NCBI GenBank assembly: GCA_002104935.1
Contig: MCGT01000013.1
Span: 1-64,000 of the forward strand
Direction: 5' to 3'
Length of the DNA: 64,000 bases
Origin: Hesseltinella vesiculosa
Taxonomy: Eukaryota > Mucoromycota > Mucoromycetes > Mucorales > Cunninghamellaceae
A model generated the notes under the pieces. It had not been told where the DNA came from. It did not search any database and saw nothing but the letters and a program-made list of their open reading frames with translations. Positions within the stretch are counted from its first letter, which is position 1, and every line of letters begins with the position of its first letter. Shown one piece after another: positions 48,019-60,929 of this stretch. A program made the position numbers and the translations under genes.

Positions 48019-50052
48019 CTACATTGAGCGGCGGCTTTCACCAGGGGTTCTTGATTTGGACGTGGAGGACTGGATGCCAACGACACCTCCGCCCATGGAC
48101 GTGCCACCACCGGCCGAGCCGCCAGGGGCGGTATTTTTGCGTCGAGAAATCATGCTGGAGAAGCCAGTTTTCTTCTTTTTTGAGACCATGGCGGGACTGG
48201 CATCCTTGACAGCATGCTGCTCACGTAGGCGTTGCGCATGACCCACAATGCAGCTAATCAGATCGTTGTAGGTCTCGGCATCCATCATCAATTGCTCGCG
48301 CTGATCCAGCAAGTACCCAAGATATTCCTTGGCTTGACGCTGCAACCTTGTCAGCTCTACGACCATGGCATTCAACTTGACATCAGGGAATACACGGATT
48401 GTTTCTAAGAGAAAGAGAAATGGTGGGGATAAGCGTCCATTTCGAGAAGAGTGGTGCTTTTTGCATTCTCCTCTTTACCTTCCGTCAATTCACAGTAGGC
48501 TCGAGCAATGTCAATATCCAATTCTGGTTCTTCTTCTTGTACATGCTTGGTTGGAACGACGCCGTTGGCGACGCTGGCCAAAGACAGACCGTTCGTCAGG
48601 GAGCTAGAGCGCGTATGATGGCTGGTGGGAGGGACAAAGCGATCCTGGCTGGAGGTTTGGGTCTGGCTGAGTGGACGTTGGTGTGTCACGGGTGACGAGG
48701 CTGGGGTGGGTGAAGAAGCCATGGAAGTGGTACGGGTATCATAAAATCGATCGTCTTGGTTGATACGCACACCCAGTGCTTTCAGATAGGCGCGGTTGGT
48801 GTAAGAGCGAGTCCATTGAAACTGGCCAATCGAGCCTGTTACAGGATTGTAAAAGACAGTGTCCCTCGACAACTTGTCCCAAAGATCACGACTGACAAGA
48901 AAAAATCCCGATGAGCAGCCATTCCCTCTTTTTCCTCGCCATAGCTTCTATTCTCACCTGCAGGGTGTGCAGAGCAATTGATCCGAGACTGGCATAGGAT
49001 CCAATGGAGGTTCATCCAGAATGTCAGGCAAAGGGTCCCATAGTTTTTCCAGTGATTGTGTGACAAATTCAGAAACAGATGCGGGATTGGATTGCAAGTG
49101 CTTGACCTGAAGATTAAAAGAAACGGGCAAGTGAGCTGGTTGAGATAGTAAATTTGGGTAGGGAGCTTACATATTGGCTAGCAAGGGTGTCGTCTGGCGT
49201 CTCGATGACAGTCATGGGCTCGTCAAAGTCGCCAAAGTCATCATCGTCGCCATCGGCGGCAGGTGCAAAATCATCAAAGTCGCCAAATTCATCGTCGTTG
49301 CCAAAGTCTTGATCATTAAAATCACCCCAGTTGTTGCCATCAGTAAAATCCTGCAGCTCTTGGGGCTGACCAAAAGCATCGGGCGACTCGCGTTGGTGAC
49401 TGGGATCATCGTGTACATGCTCCGTTGGTGCATCGTCAATCTCGTCGGCCAAGGGCAATGCTGTGTTGACGGGAGAGGCAATATCAAGTGGACTGGTATC
49501 TGGCATCATTCCTTGCTGACCTGAAACGTCGTCCTCTAGTTGCTCGGGTGCGTCGTCGTATTCGTCGTCCAGCGGTGAGGCTGTGTCAAGCGGAGAGACG
49601 ACGTGGGGTCTAGCGTCCTTGTCGTTGGCGGTGATCTCTGGTATATGCAGGTCCACCATGTCATTCGATTCATCAGCTGTCTCTGCTGCATCGGTAGCAG
49701 TCGCATCGTTGCTGCTTTCCTGGTGGTCAAGTTCAGGTAGACCGTTCGCAAGGGAGTCATCCAAAATGTCCAATGGCGGTTGGTCATGGGTGTCATTGGT
49801 TGGAGTGGCAGCAGGAGGATCGGCCGCTTCGTTGCTTTCTTGAGCAGCGTCAGGGAGCGATGGTGTTATAGGAGAGTTATCAAAGGAGACAAAATCGGTT
49901 TCCAATGGCGTCGAACCAGTCTCGTCTTCAGACGAGGGTGGATGAGCTGGAGATGAAGAATGGGACGTGTCAAGTGCTGTCGATTGATCGGTCACTGTGT
50001 CATCGAGATCGAGTAAGTTGGGTTCCTCTGCATGATCATTCTTTTTAGCCAT
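48019..50052 (-). CDS. Aftiphilin-type clathrin/AP adaptor accessory protein
   Basis: Probably helps clathrin-coat trafficking at Golgi/endosomes. The start at 50052 (MAKKNDHAEEPNLLDLDD) begins a long acidic, disordered region with a clathrin-box-like LLDLDD and several adaptor-ear motifs: NNWGDFNDQDFG, EFGDFDDFAP and DDFGDFDEP (W/F-G-D-F, D-D-F). After an intron near 49165 comes the conserved domain: LWDKLSRDTVFYNPVTGS, FQWTRSYTNRAYLKALGVRI, which I match to the clathrin-binding region of aftiphilin. A C-terminal coiled coil (VVELTRLQRQAKEYLGYLLD) and a basic Gly/Ser tail end the protein. About 570 residues in four exons. The family match is from memory of the pattern, hence moderate confidence. 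Confidence 0.75.
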
Positions 50053-50261
50053 TGTGAATAATTCAAAAAGAAGAGAGAGAGAGAGAATTTTGAAAAAAAA
50101 AAAAAAAAAAAAAAAAAAGAGGGCAATAAGGGCTTCTTTTTTCATTCATTGAAATGGCTGGCCAGACCACTCTGATTGGATGATCAGCTGTCGCATGATT
50201 TTGGAAGGATGAGCCCCTTTCACAGTGACAATCTTTTATTGACAAAAAAAAAAAAAAAAAG

Positions 50262-51261
50262 TTAACAGCATACACCATTGCTGGAACGAGGTGCGGCATC
50301 ATGATGAGGCATGCGAATCGTATCAGGAAATTCGCTAAAAGAAAAGGTGGAACAGGTCAGGAACCAAGCGGACACGGTCATTGATCGTCACTTACACATC
50401 AATATCGGTTTCTCTAGCCAGGGCGTTACGAGCAATGGTTTGGAAAGCCTGGTCCACGTTGATGGCTTCCTTGGCCGACGTTTCAAAGTACCTAGCATCT
50501 CCGATGAATGTCTGCCTATTTTTTTTTCCTGAGACACTTACGGGGCGTTGCCTTTGTTTTGACACCATGCCATCGCACGTTTTGGTGAGACCTAATACAC
50601 GCCATGTCAGGATATCCGCCCGTTGCTGTTATTATTTTTTTTACCATGCGTTTGGATTCCTCCATATCCACCTTGTTACCGAGCAAAACAAATGGGAAAT
50701 CATCGGGATCTCGAGGAGAAGCCTGGACCAAGAATTCGTCGTGCCATTGATCTAATTTTTTACGCAAAGGCAGGTCAGCTGCCCTCCCTTTTTTAGTACA
50801 AATGACACCTACCGATGTTTTCAAAGCTTCGACTGTTGTTCACATCGTACACCAACACACAGCAATCAGCACCTCGATAAAATGCAACGCCAAGTGATTG
50901 GAATCGTTCCTGGCCAGCCGTGTCCCAAATCTATAAATATCCAAGTCAGCCTTTCATGTTCTTTGTTTCGAATCGCTTTCCTCGGCTCCTTTTTTTTCCT
51001 TTACCTGCATGGTCACCAATCGGTCATCCACAAGGACTTCTTTTGTCAGAAAGTCGGCCCCGATCGTAGCTTTGTATTGACCAGAAAACTTTTTGTTCAC
51101 GTATTGATTCATCAATGACGTTTTACCCACGCTAACAAAAAAAATAAAAAGGAACGCCAAGGTCAGCACTAAGCTTCATGACATTGGTCTTCTTATCGTA
51201 CTTACCCGCTGTCACCAAGGATCACCACCTTTAATAAAACTTTTTTACGAGTGTTCGCCAT
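50262..51261 (-). CDS. YPT7: Ypt7/Rab7 small GTPase
   Basis: Directs fusion at late endosomes and vacuoles through the HOPS complex. The start at 51261 gives [19 protein letters not shown]; the P-loop GDSGVGKTS is completed across the first intron. The effector region is [12 protein letters not shown] (Rab7-type), G3 is [20 protein letters not shown], and G4 is [10 protein letters not shown]5 is ETSAKEA. The Rab7-typical FVLLGNKVD and WCQNKGN segments are present. The C-terminus is NGVCC, a Cys-Cys geranylgeranylation site. About 205 residues in seven exons. A T-run precedes several acceptors. Confidence 0.96.
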
Positions 51262-51959
51262 GTCAGGATGAGTTGATTAAATAAAAATAAAAAGAAAAAG
51301 AAAAGTGTGAAGAGAGGGAAAAAAAAAAAAAAAAAAAAAAAGATTGGCTTGCTTGTGAAAAAACAATGCCGCCTTTTTCCGTATGGTAACACAAACGACA
51401 CGTCGTACGATTGAGTTGAAAAGTGTTGTCACGGACGTTTCCTACCCAAGATTTACTGGCTGCATGCACAGTTAGGAGCTTATATGCGTAGCTTGGGGCG
51501 AGCCAGAAGAATCGGTTCTGTTGGAGGCATTGATGTCAGGGTGTCGCTGCTTTTTCACGCCTAGACTGCTACCAGAGTATCAGAGAGGTCTGTGCTTTTA
51601 ACCATGGTCACCATTCCCCAGGTCTGGACATTATGCAAAATCTTGTATAATTGAAGGCAGTTAGGTTTTCGATGATTTTTGACCATGTCAGCTGGAAGGA
51701 ACCCTCTGGAAATGGCTGATTTTTACTGGTGAATCGAACGTGGCAAAATCAACCTGAGTCACGCTGATTGGGCCACTGACCGATCGACCAGAGAGATATT
51801 CTCAGCACTATCATCATTCACCGCTTACAGTACCGGTGCTCGATTCAACAAGTACTGCGTATGTAGCTTTATTTTTTTTTTTCAAACCTCCAGTCAAGTT
51901 TGGCTGGTTTTTGACGTTGGCGTGTTGCTTCCAAGCTCACTACCACACCATCTAAGAGA
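51262..51959. other. Spacer upstream of YPT7; no gene seen
   Basis: Minus-strand promoter side of YPT7, with an A-run at about 51319-51341, then A/T-rich sequence without coding character. Confidence 0.45.
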
Positions 51960-52300
51960 CCTGTAAACTTAATGTGCAAAATATGGGGTGAATCTATTTA
52001 GTATGGTTTTGCTCCGGTTATTCTGGCCAGGACGCCTGGGGATCTCATGGCAAAAATGACCGATTTTTTGTTTTTTTTTAGCTGGGGATTCGGAGGCGTC
52101 AAATCGATTCTGAACAAAAAGTTGGCTGGGCCTCCTGCACCTAACAATGTCATTTTTTCAGTATCAGCACCCTTCATTCATGTGTGTATCTGTGCAAAAT
52201 TTCAGCTCGATTCGATCATTCAAAAGTACAGCATTGGCTCGAATTTTTTTTTTCAATTTTTGAAAAAAAACATCCTCATCCAAATTTGGCCTGCCATTGG
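51960..52300 (-). repeat. Dispersed A/T-rich repeat family, copy 3 (inverted)
   Basis: Read on the minus strand it has the same ordered landmarks as copy 1: T/A runs, GCTGTACTTTTGAATGATCG, TGATACTGAAAAAATGAC, GCCCAGCCAACTTTTTG, TCCCCAGCTAAAAAAAAAC, ATCCCCAGGC and TTCACCCCATATTTTGCAC. It lies in the spacer between YPT7 and the KH-domain gene. Confidence 0.65.
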
Positions 52301-52730
52301 CTATGCCCAGTACCAACCCGACACGGAGGGTCATGTACAGGCCACGGAAGTGAGATGAAAGATGGAAAGCGACCAGAACAACCAGAAGTATAACCATGAG
52401 TGGTTTCCACTAAGTTGAGAAAATTCTGCAACAACCACACTATCGATTTCACCTGATGATGTAACCAGCTTTTTTTTTTTCCACAAAGATGGCTTTGGTT
52501 TTGAAATGCACATTTTTTTATATATCGACAAAAATTATATACTAAAAGAAATTCTGCAAAGAATACTAACTACATAGAGAAGAAAAGAAAAGAAAGAAAA
52601 AAAGAGGGAAAAGGGTTGTGAAAGGGAGGAATACGAGAGGAAAAGTCTATCTATATGAATGGTGGGGGGGAGAATATTTTTTTTTTGGTTTTATGAGGGT
52701 GTTTGTACAGAGAACAACACAGGATCAGAT

Positions 52731-55700
52731 TCATTGGTCATTGTTACCAGAAGATAGACTCATCTTCTCCAAGAAGCTTGGCAAGTCTATAAAGAAAGAC
52801 GGAAAAAAAAAGAAGTCAGGATGTGCAAAAGTGAGATGGATGGGCTTACTTTCATCGCCAGGAGCAAAGAGAGAAGAGGTTGGGTTGGCAGCAGATCGAG
52901 GATAGCCAAGACCACCAGGAAATCCGGAGGAATAAGAAGACAAGGGGTGATGCGTAGACGACGAGGTATGATGTTGCGAACTGTTGTTGGTGGTAGGAGG
53001 TTGGGACGAGGGTTGTTGGAAATGGGATTCTAAGAGGGGCTCGGGCATAGACTTGCTCGATTTCAAGGGGGGCTTGTCGTCGCCGTAGGGGTTGAAGTCC
53101 ATATAGTTGGAGGCAAAAGGGTTGAGATCTGTGAAGATACCTGAGCTACCGAACGTGCGGACAGTGGGTGGGGGGCTGGTGGCGGCCGACGTGCCGGACG
53201 TGGGTTGCGAAGTAGGTGGGGTGTTGGTGTTGGCGGTTGAGGCTGTGGCCTTTGGAGGACGCTGGGACCAGATGTCACCGGAAGGAGGGGCAAACCCAGA
53301 AAAGGTGCTGGACAGAGGCATGCTCATGCGCTGGTATTGATAAGTAGCCAGGACCCGTCGTTCCTGCTCGGTCAGGTCGAGAGGGCCGTCAAAGATGGCG
53401 CGTAGATTTGACTCGGAGAGAGAGGAGGTTCGATCCAGTTGGCCTGGGGTTTTCCAGTTGTCCATGTTGCCAGCAGGTGGGGCATTGCCTTGGCCGGCAG
53501 GCGGGGCAGGAGCGGTGGTGGTGTTGGTGGTCGTAGCAGTGGAGGTGGAAGAGGAGGCCGAGGAGGCGTTGGGCAAGTCGGGGTTGGCAGGGCCGGTCGA
53601 AGTGGAGGGCACAGGGCCGCCAGCCATGTCAAAGGAGGGTATGCGATAAGGCTGGCCCGGGAAACCCAAGCCGCCAGGAGGGAGCATGCCCGGGATGTCT
53701 TGGAACATGGCGTCCTTCATAAAAAAGGGGGGTCTGGGTGGCAGGTTGGAGCCGGACGACATGGGTGGCATGGCCAAGGGGTTGGCACCGGAGGCACCGC
53801 TGACCAGAGTGGGTGTAGCTGTGCCGGAGCTGGACATCACAGGTGACAGGCCAGAGCCGGTGGACATGACGCCCATGGGCGGACGTAGCGCACCGGGATG
53901 ACCATGGTGGGGGTGGTGAACCAGAGAGGGGTGAGCCAGGCCAGCGCCGGCAGCAGCGGCGGCAGCAAATTGCAGATGAGGATAGGCGGATGGGGGTGGG
54001 GGCGGGGCATGCATAGGTTTGATTTTTTGCTCATAGAACTTGATGTCCTTGGACTTGAGGTAGACGATCAGCAAGTCCAGGACGGCAGCAAAGGTCTCCA
54101 TGTAGGTGTTGTGCAAGACCAGGACCATGTCCTCTTCACAGTCGGCATCGGGTTTGGAGGTAAACGTGACGCCATACTCTTGTTGCAAAGGCAGGACAAC
54201 GGCGTGCTGGAAAGCCTCGTCAGCGAGCAAGGCGGTGATGGCATCGGTCTTGGGTGCACGCAGCTCGTAGTCACGGGGCACAGTCGATTGCAGCATGTTG
54301 ATGGCCAGATCCATCTGGGCTTCGGGGCCGATGAGGGTGACGTCGTCCGAGGCGAGTTCGCTGTCGGGCCAGAACAAACGGCAGTTGGTTTTTTTGCAGA
54401 TGTCTTCGTTGAAAAAGGGCGTGTGGTTGTGGATGAGCAGACGATGAAGGCGGGCAGGCACACGCACAACACGGGCGACATAGTCACGGTCCTTGGGGTG
54501 GATGAGTTCCATGACGGCATGGCGCAGGTTGTCGAGGTTGATCTGGTTCTTCATGGGTGTGCGGGCCACGACGTTGTCGTCATTGTCGTAATAGCCACCG
54601 AGCGAGGCAAATTCTTCGGTGTTAGAAAATTTGACATACACGCCATATTTTTTCATGATACGCTGGATGTTCTTGCCGCCGACGCCGATAATGCGTTTGT
54701 GGTAGGCTTCGGGTACGAAAAAGGAGATTTCGGCAGGCAGTTCTTCTTGCAGCAGGGTCAGGCCGTCCAAGGCTTTGGTGAAGCTGGTGCTGTCGACTTC
54801 GATGATGAAGTTATAGTCGCTGGCCATGGGGAGGAAGCGGATCTTGGCGCCCGAGGTCTTCATAATCTTGTTGATCTTGCCGTTCTTTTTGCCGCTGATG
54901 AAGTCGCGCTGTTCGTTGGCAGATTCGACACGGAAGATGGTGCCTTGGTGGAAGGGCTTCAAAAAGGCCATTTCTTGCAGGCGTTGGTAAACGTTGCGGA
55001 TGGCGCGTTCAGTGCCCATGACTTGAATGCAGCCGGGCTCGGTCTTGTAGACGACTTGAGCACCAGAGACTTGGGACAGCTGAGAAACCATGGTGGCCAG
55101 GTTGGGGAGCGAGTCAAAGAAGGCGCCGGATGAGGCATCAAAAAGGGCTTGTTGGTTATTGTTGAAGAAGAAGACGGCCTCGTAGATGCTGCAGGCAACA
55201 AAATTGACGGCGCGCAAGGTGCGTTCAGCGTTGACTCTGTTTTCAGCATAGACGTGCATACGGTCATCACCTGAGCCTAGCGTAGGCAGGGCCACATACG
55301 ATCCATTGTCGTGCATGACCTTGCGAAGCTCATCCTTACGATGCAGTAGCATCCAGTCGAGTTTTTCTGTCACCATCGAAACCGACTTGTGATACATGGA
55401 TTTAGCCTTTAAAAAAATCCCGATGATCGTGAGCAAGGAAGCGATTTAAAAAAAGGAGACGGCTTACCTTTTGGTTGGCCAGTTTCGTCAACATGTCTTT
55501 GACGCGAGCAACATTGGAGGGTTCACCGGTGATATAGATGTCTTGGTCACTGTCAGGGTCAGCAAAGGGTGAAGGAAAGTAGAGGTTGGTGCAAGTTTCT
55601 TCAATGATTGTTTGTAGGCCAGTTCGTTTCCTTCCCCCAATCAAGTACTGAAGTTTCAAGGGAATCGCAATAGTATCAGAATGCAAGCCAAGCTGAAAAG

Positions 55701-56420
55701 AAAAAAAAAAAGAAGAGTGAGTGAAAAGGTCTTTTTGGAAGTTCCGGTCGGAGATACAAAAATAGGATTTTTTTTTGCCTCCCAGCTTACCGTTTCATCG
55801 AGTAAGACGAGCAGACGGACTCGGCAACGTTCAGCATCGTCAGGAATCCCGGTAATAATCACATTGGCGGTATGTTCAGAAGCAAAGCTTGACTGGTGAG
55901 GTTCATGAGGTATGATCTCGACGGTGGTGTTGGTTTCTTTTGCGATGGGATCGAACAATTCATTCGAGGGTTGTTGAGCAGTGGGGATAGGAAGTGTCAT
56001 TTCGATCTTAGGAAATAAAAAATAAAAAGTGAGATTTGGAGTAAAAAGAAGAAAAGGCAGGAGAGAGTGTACCTTGATGGGACAGTTCAACAAAAGATCG
56101 GATCGAGTGTCGTTTAACGCTTGCATGGTGCCGGTCAAGGTCAAGTTATAATCGGTGGGAGTATCAACAAGGGCATGTTTAGCGGCGGCAGTCGCTTTGT
56201 CGTTGGCAGTGACGGAGATATCGCATTGCGTGTTGGTCATGATCGTTTGACAGGTATCCCGCAGCGTTGATAATGTAGCTGTGTATTCATCGTCCTTTCG
56301 ACAGAGGTCATATTCATTAGATGCTGAAGGCGCAAAGCAAAAAGACAATGCCGCTTTCGAGTTGGGTGACGTGGTTGAGTTAGCCAATGGGGATACTGTG
56401 ATTAACGGATCGTCCATCAT
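52731..56420 (-). CDS. Multi-KH-domain RNA-binding protein (Bicaudal-C-like arrangement)
   Basis: Likely binds mRNA. The start at 56420 (MMDDPLITVSPLANS) leads to several KH folds. Clear KH cores are LQYLIGGRKRTGLQTIIEET (GGRKRTG), ISGKKNGKINKIMKTSGAKI (GKKNG) and YHKRIIGVGGKNIQRIMKKY (GVGG), with additional degenerate KH-like repeats (TEPGCIQVMGTERAIRNV; DVTLIGPEAQMDLAINML). The C-terminal 350 residues are proline/serine/glycine-rich and disordered, containing LDRTSSLSESNLRAIFDGPL. The last exon follows an intron at about 52776-52849 and ends SLSSGNNDQ. About 1100 residues in at least five exons. The exact orthologue (for example Scp160-like versus BicC-like) is not decided; no SAM domain is seen at the C-terminus. 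Confidence 0.8.
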
Positions 56421-57499
56421 TGATATGTAAGAAGGGTTGAATGGTATCGTTCAAAAAGATGAATCTAGTGATGTAGTCTCTTTTTTTTCTATGAATTAAA
56501 AAAAAAAAAATAGGAAAGGAAAAAAAAAAAGTCTATCTGCTTTGGAAATATTTTGTGTGGTCGGTTGACTACGAATATGGTAAAGAGAGGGGGGATTTGT
56601 AGTATCGATAAATCAAGAAACTGATATGTTTTCACAGGGAATGAAGTATGAAAAAGGAGTGGAGGAAAAGAAAAGAATATAAAAGGGTTTGAATAAAAAA
56701 AAAAAAAAAAAACAATAACAAAAAAAAAAACAAAAGAGGCTCGGGCCAATCCATCAGAAACCTAAGGAATAAGATTGCAGGAAACGCTGAAATTTGCCTG
56801 TCACTTGCAAAAAAAAACTTTTCTCATTCCACCCCAGTGCAATCGAGGATTTGTTATTTTGACAGCAAGGTTCCGCTTGTTCTTTACTTAGAATTTATGC
56901 ATGACATTCATTCCACCCAAATCAAGTAAACACGTTCACTCACAAAAAGGATCGTTTTCAATGCAGTTCTAATGCTATGAAAAGTGTCAAGAAGAGGACG
57001 ATTAAGGTTTAGGATGGAAGAGCGTGGACTTCAGGTGGGGTCCGTTTGTTGTTGTTTGTTGCACTTTTTTTTTTTTCAAGCATTCATGCGAGCTATTCGC
57101 TATGTTCCACGTGAGTTGAAATTCCGTTGCCATTGCAACCTCGATATGGGGGGAGGTTGCAAAAAAAAAAAATGACGTGGCCACTAAAACGGCGATCCCC
57201 CCAAAAAATACCCACCTATGGAACACGTCTGGCGTGTTTTTCCTTTCTTCACAGAGCAACCTCGGTTTTTTAACGGCAGGACACTTAAAGAGGGTCTTAT
57301 TTATGATCTTTACCCGAGGAACTGGTGATCCACTCCTTTGACTACTCGTTACCATGCCTTTTTTCTTCAGACCCAATGACAAAGCAGCCCTGATTGGTCA
57401 GACAGAATCATCGCCGCCCAGCAAAAAAAAAAAAAAAAACGCTGGCTTCTTTGATTTTCTTTTCTTTTCCTTTCCAACTTTATTTTTGCTGCCTTTATC
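56421..57499. other. Divergent promoter region of the KH gene and GET3; no gene seen
   Basis: Over 1 kb of A/T-rich sequence with many A or T runs (about 56497, 56700, 57065, 57422). Short frames such as 57354-57548 (plus) are not convincing. The last 100 bp are pyrimidine-rich, fitting a GET3 promoter or leader. Confidence 0.45.
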
Positions 57500-58677
57500 A
57501 TGTCTGACTTTTCTGATGATGACTTTCAACCTCTCGAACCTACATTGAAAAATGTGTTGGATCAAGATTCTTTGCATTGGATTTTTGTTGGTGGCAAAGG
57601 CGGTGTCGGTACGTCATAGAAGCCCCCCCCCCCTTTTTTTTTTTTTATTTTGCATCATCTTACCATTTTTTTAAAATAACTAGGGAAAACCACCACGTCC
57701 TGTTCCTTGGCTGTTCAACTGTCCAAGGTGCGAGAATCAGTCTTGTTGATTTCGACTGATCCTGCCCATAATCTGTCCGACGCGTTTGGACAAAAGTTCT
57801 CCAAGGAAGCCACGCTGGTCAACGGGTTTGACAATTTGTTTGCCATGGAAATCGATCCTACTTCCAGCATCCAGGAAATGATTGAACAATCTGATCAGGG
57901 CAACCCTATGGGCAGCATGGTCCAAGATTTAGCCTATGCTATTCCTGGTGTGGATGAAGCCATGGGCTTTGCCGAAGTCATGAAACAAGTCAAAACCATG
58001 TCCTACTCTGTCGTTGTGTTTGACACTGCTCCCACTGGCCACACCCTCCGTTTCTTGTCGTTCCCTACTGTGCTGGAAAAGGCCTTGGCCAAGATTAGCG
58101 GATTGAGCGGTCGTTTTGGTCCCATGTTCCAACAAGTCTCAGGCATGATGGGCATGAATGCCAATCAAGAAGACATGTTCTCCAAGCTGGAAGAAATGCG
58201 CTCCGTTATCAATGAAGTCAATAACCAATTCAAGGATCCCGTAAGTTGTCGATGACAAAGAGCGAAAAGGAATGCTCACTTTCTTCTAGAACACCACCAC
58301 CTTCATCTGTGTCTGTATTTCTGAATTCTTGTCCTTGTATGAAACGGAACGTATGATTCAAGAATTGACCTCTTATCACATTGATACCCACAATATCGTT
58401 GTCAATCAATTGCTGTTTCCCAAGGATGGTAAGAGCCAAGTGAACCCTGTCCATCCCTGACCTTTTTTTTTTTTTTTTTTTGGGTGCAGGCTCCAACTGT
58501 GAACACTGCAGCGTTCGACACAAGATGCAACAAAAATACCTGGACCAAATCTATGATCTTTACGAGGACTTCCACATCATCCGTATGCCCTTGTTGACCC
58601 ATGAAGTGCGCGGCACTGACTCCATCAAGGATTTCAGCAATATGCTAGTTGAACCCTACCAACCCCCTAACAATTAA
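57500..58677 (+). CDS. GET3: Get3/TRC40 ATPase for tail-anchored protein targeting
   Basis: Homodimeric ATPase that shuttles tail-anchored proteins to the ER. Exons 57500-57608, 57684-58240, 58290-58428 and 58490-58677 give about 330 residues. The deviant Walker A GGKGGVGKT spans the first splice junction; switch I is [12 protein letters not shown]; switch II is [11 protein letters not shown]. The methionine-rich, hydrophobic client groove is [20 protein letters not shown]. The zinc-binding dimer site C-E-H-C is at the start of the last exon, and the base-recognition NQLLFP is present. Length and all motifs fit the family. Confidence 0.97.
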
Positions 58678-58964
58678 ATAAAAGGATACGACGTATAGAG
58701 ATAATGTGGCTGGCAGTCAGAAAGAAAGAAACAGAAAGACCTAGAATGGCCCACTGAAAAAGTTCCAGCATGTGCCAGATCAAAAGTCCGCAGGATCCCA
58801 GCGTCAAAAAAAAAAAAAAAAGAAACCTCCCTTTTTCAGCCTTTTTTTTCTTTCTTTCTTTTTGTTTGTTTCTCTTCTCTTTATTTTGCGCCTCCCCCAC
58901 CCTACCCCCCCCCCAAAAAAAAAAAAGCTTCTCTTTTTCTTGCACACATCATCTTATACACACC

Positions 58965-60337
58965 ATGGTCAAGGACACAAAATACTACGATGCTCTCGGT
59001 GTGAGCCCCGATGCTTCCGAAAGTGAACTCAAAAAAGCCTATCGAAAACTTGCTCTCAAATACCATCCTGACAAGGTAAACATCTTCTCTCTTGATAACC
59101 ACTTTCTTTTTCCCTTGATTCATGATCATCTCACAAATGAACACTCATTTGCCTCTTTCTTTTTCGATGCTTGGACATGACGTCACTATAGAATCCCGAC
59201 GCTGGTGACAAGTTCAAAGAAATCTCACATGCCTACGAAGTACTCTCGGACTCGGAACGTCGGCAAATGTACGATCAGTTTGGTGAAGAAGGCCTGAACG
59301 GCCAAGGCATGGACATGGACCCTAATGATCTCTTCTCACAACTGTTTGGCGGCGGCTTGTTCGGTGGCGGTGGTCGAGGCGGACGCTCTGGCCCTCGTCG
59401 TGGCAAAGATATGTACCATGCCCTCAAGGTCAGCCTCGAAGACCTGTATAAAGGAAAGACATCCAAGCTGGCTGTTCAAAAACACATCCTTTGCGCTGCA
59501 TGCGAAGGTCGAGGTGGCAAAGAAGGCAGCGTCAAGCAATGTAACACCTGTCATGGCCAAGGTGTGCGCATCATCATGCGCCAGATGGGCCCTATGGTCC
59601 AGCAAATTCAACAACCCTGCTCTGACTGTCAAGGCCTGGGCGAAATCATCGATGAAAAGGACCGGTGCAAAGAATGCCATGGCAAGAAAATCGTCAACGA
59701 ACGCAAAATTCTCGAAGTCCATATCGATAAGGGCATGCGCGATGGCCAAAAGATCACATTTGCTGGTGAAGGGGATCAAGCTCCCGGCATCGAGCCTGGC
59801 GATATTGTCATTCAGATCGACGAAAAACCCCACCCTGTCTTCAAGCGTCGTGGGGATGACCTGATCCACGACGTTAAGATCGACCTACTGACGGCCCTTG
59901 CCGGTGGCCAATATTCGATTCCCCACTTGGACGACCGTGTGCTGCTTGTCACCATCCTCCCTGGCGAATGCATCCATCCTGGCATGGTCAAGGTCATTCC
60001 AAATGAAGTAAGTGCCCCACATTTCGAGAGGCGCGAGAAAAAGCTGACCGAATTTTTTTAGGGCATGCCCACCTATCGCCATCACCACAAAGGCAACTTA
60101 TTTGTCAAATTCTCTATTGATTTCCCTGCCAATAACTGGACGGATCCCGAAAACATCGCCAAGCTAGAAGCTATCCTTCCTGCTCGCCCTCCCTTGCCTG
60201 ACTTTGGCGACAAACAGGTCGACGACGTGGTCATGGCCGACGCCGATGCCTATCAAACTTCGAGCTCACAGCATGCCCACGCTGATGATGACGAAGAAGG
60301 CAATGCCGGTCCTGGTGTCCAATGCGCCCAGCAATAA
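58965..60337 (+). CDS. YDJ1: Ydj1-type class A Hsp40 (DnaJ) co-chaperone
   Basis: Stimulates Hsp70 and holds unfolded proteins, including precursors bound for organelles. Exons 58965-59075, 59192-60007 and 60062-60337 give 400 residues. The J-domain is residues 1-70 with HPDK at 34-37. A G/F-rich linker follows ([18 protein letters not shown]), then the zinc-finger region with four repeats: [24 protein letters not shown] and CKECHGKK. The substrate-binding beta domains follow ([20 protein letters not shown]). The C-terminus is QCAQQ, so CAQQ is a CaaX box for farnesylation, as in Ydj1. It lies 290 bp downstream of GET3 in the same direction. Confidence 0.96.
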
Positions 60338-60929
60338 AGCACTTTTTTTTTTTACTAAGGACAGGGCAGAGAAACACAGAGCGTATCAACAAAAGAAAAG
60401 GGATGGAGATCAATCCAGACCCAGGGGAGGAAGTGAAAAAAAAATACTAGAGAGAAGATCATAAACCATGATAGAAAAGTATTAACGGAGAGGGGGACCA
60501 ACAAACTAAACCTCAGACGAGAAGAGAGGGTAACAGGGTAGAGAATAACGTGGATGGATACACAGTGGAGTAAAAAAAAAATACGAGGGCGAAAGAAGAG
60601 AAAGAAAACGAGCCGGGAAAAAAAGTTCAGTAGCCATTGTTGAGCCTGGATACAACATTGACGCCAACAATTTGGTTGGCATTGGCTAGCTCAGATGAGA
60701 GAGAGTCGGCTAGAGGTCGAAGCACCTTGTCCAAAGCTTCGTTTCCAATAATACCCACATACTCTTTCTCGCCAAAGAGAGAGATGACTGGGTAGCCTGT
60801 TTTGTGCCCTTCAAAGATATCCGCCACAGCGCATTTAGCAAGAATGGGGTTGGGATTATAACGCAGAATTATACTTCAATTGGGCAAGATCCTGATTGTG
60901 TATAGCGAGAAAACATCGATTGGCACAAA
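60338..60929. other. Purine-rich spacer; no clear gene
   Basis: 3' flank of YDJ1, rich in GA tracts and A runs. A minus-strand open frame at 60627-60827 (VISLFGEKEYVGIIGNEALD) has some coding character but no recognised domain or start context; it could be a remnant exon of the recombinase-like region beside it. Confidence 0.4.

Noticed and set aside
53898..55133. 411-codon plus-strand open frame
   Set aside because: It is antisense to the KH-domain gene, whose KH motifs are unambiguous on the minus strand.
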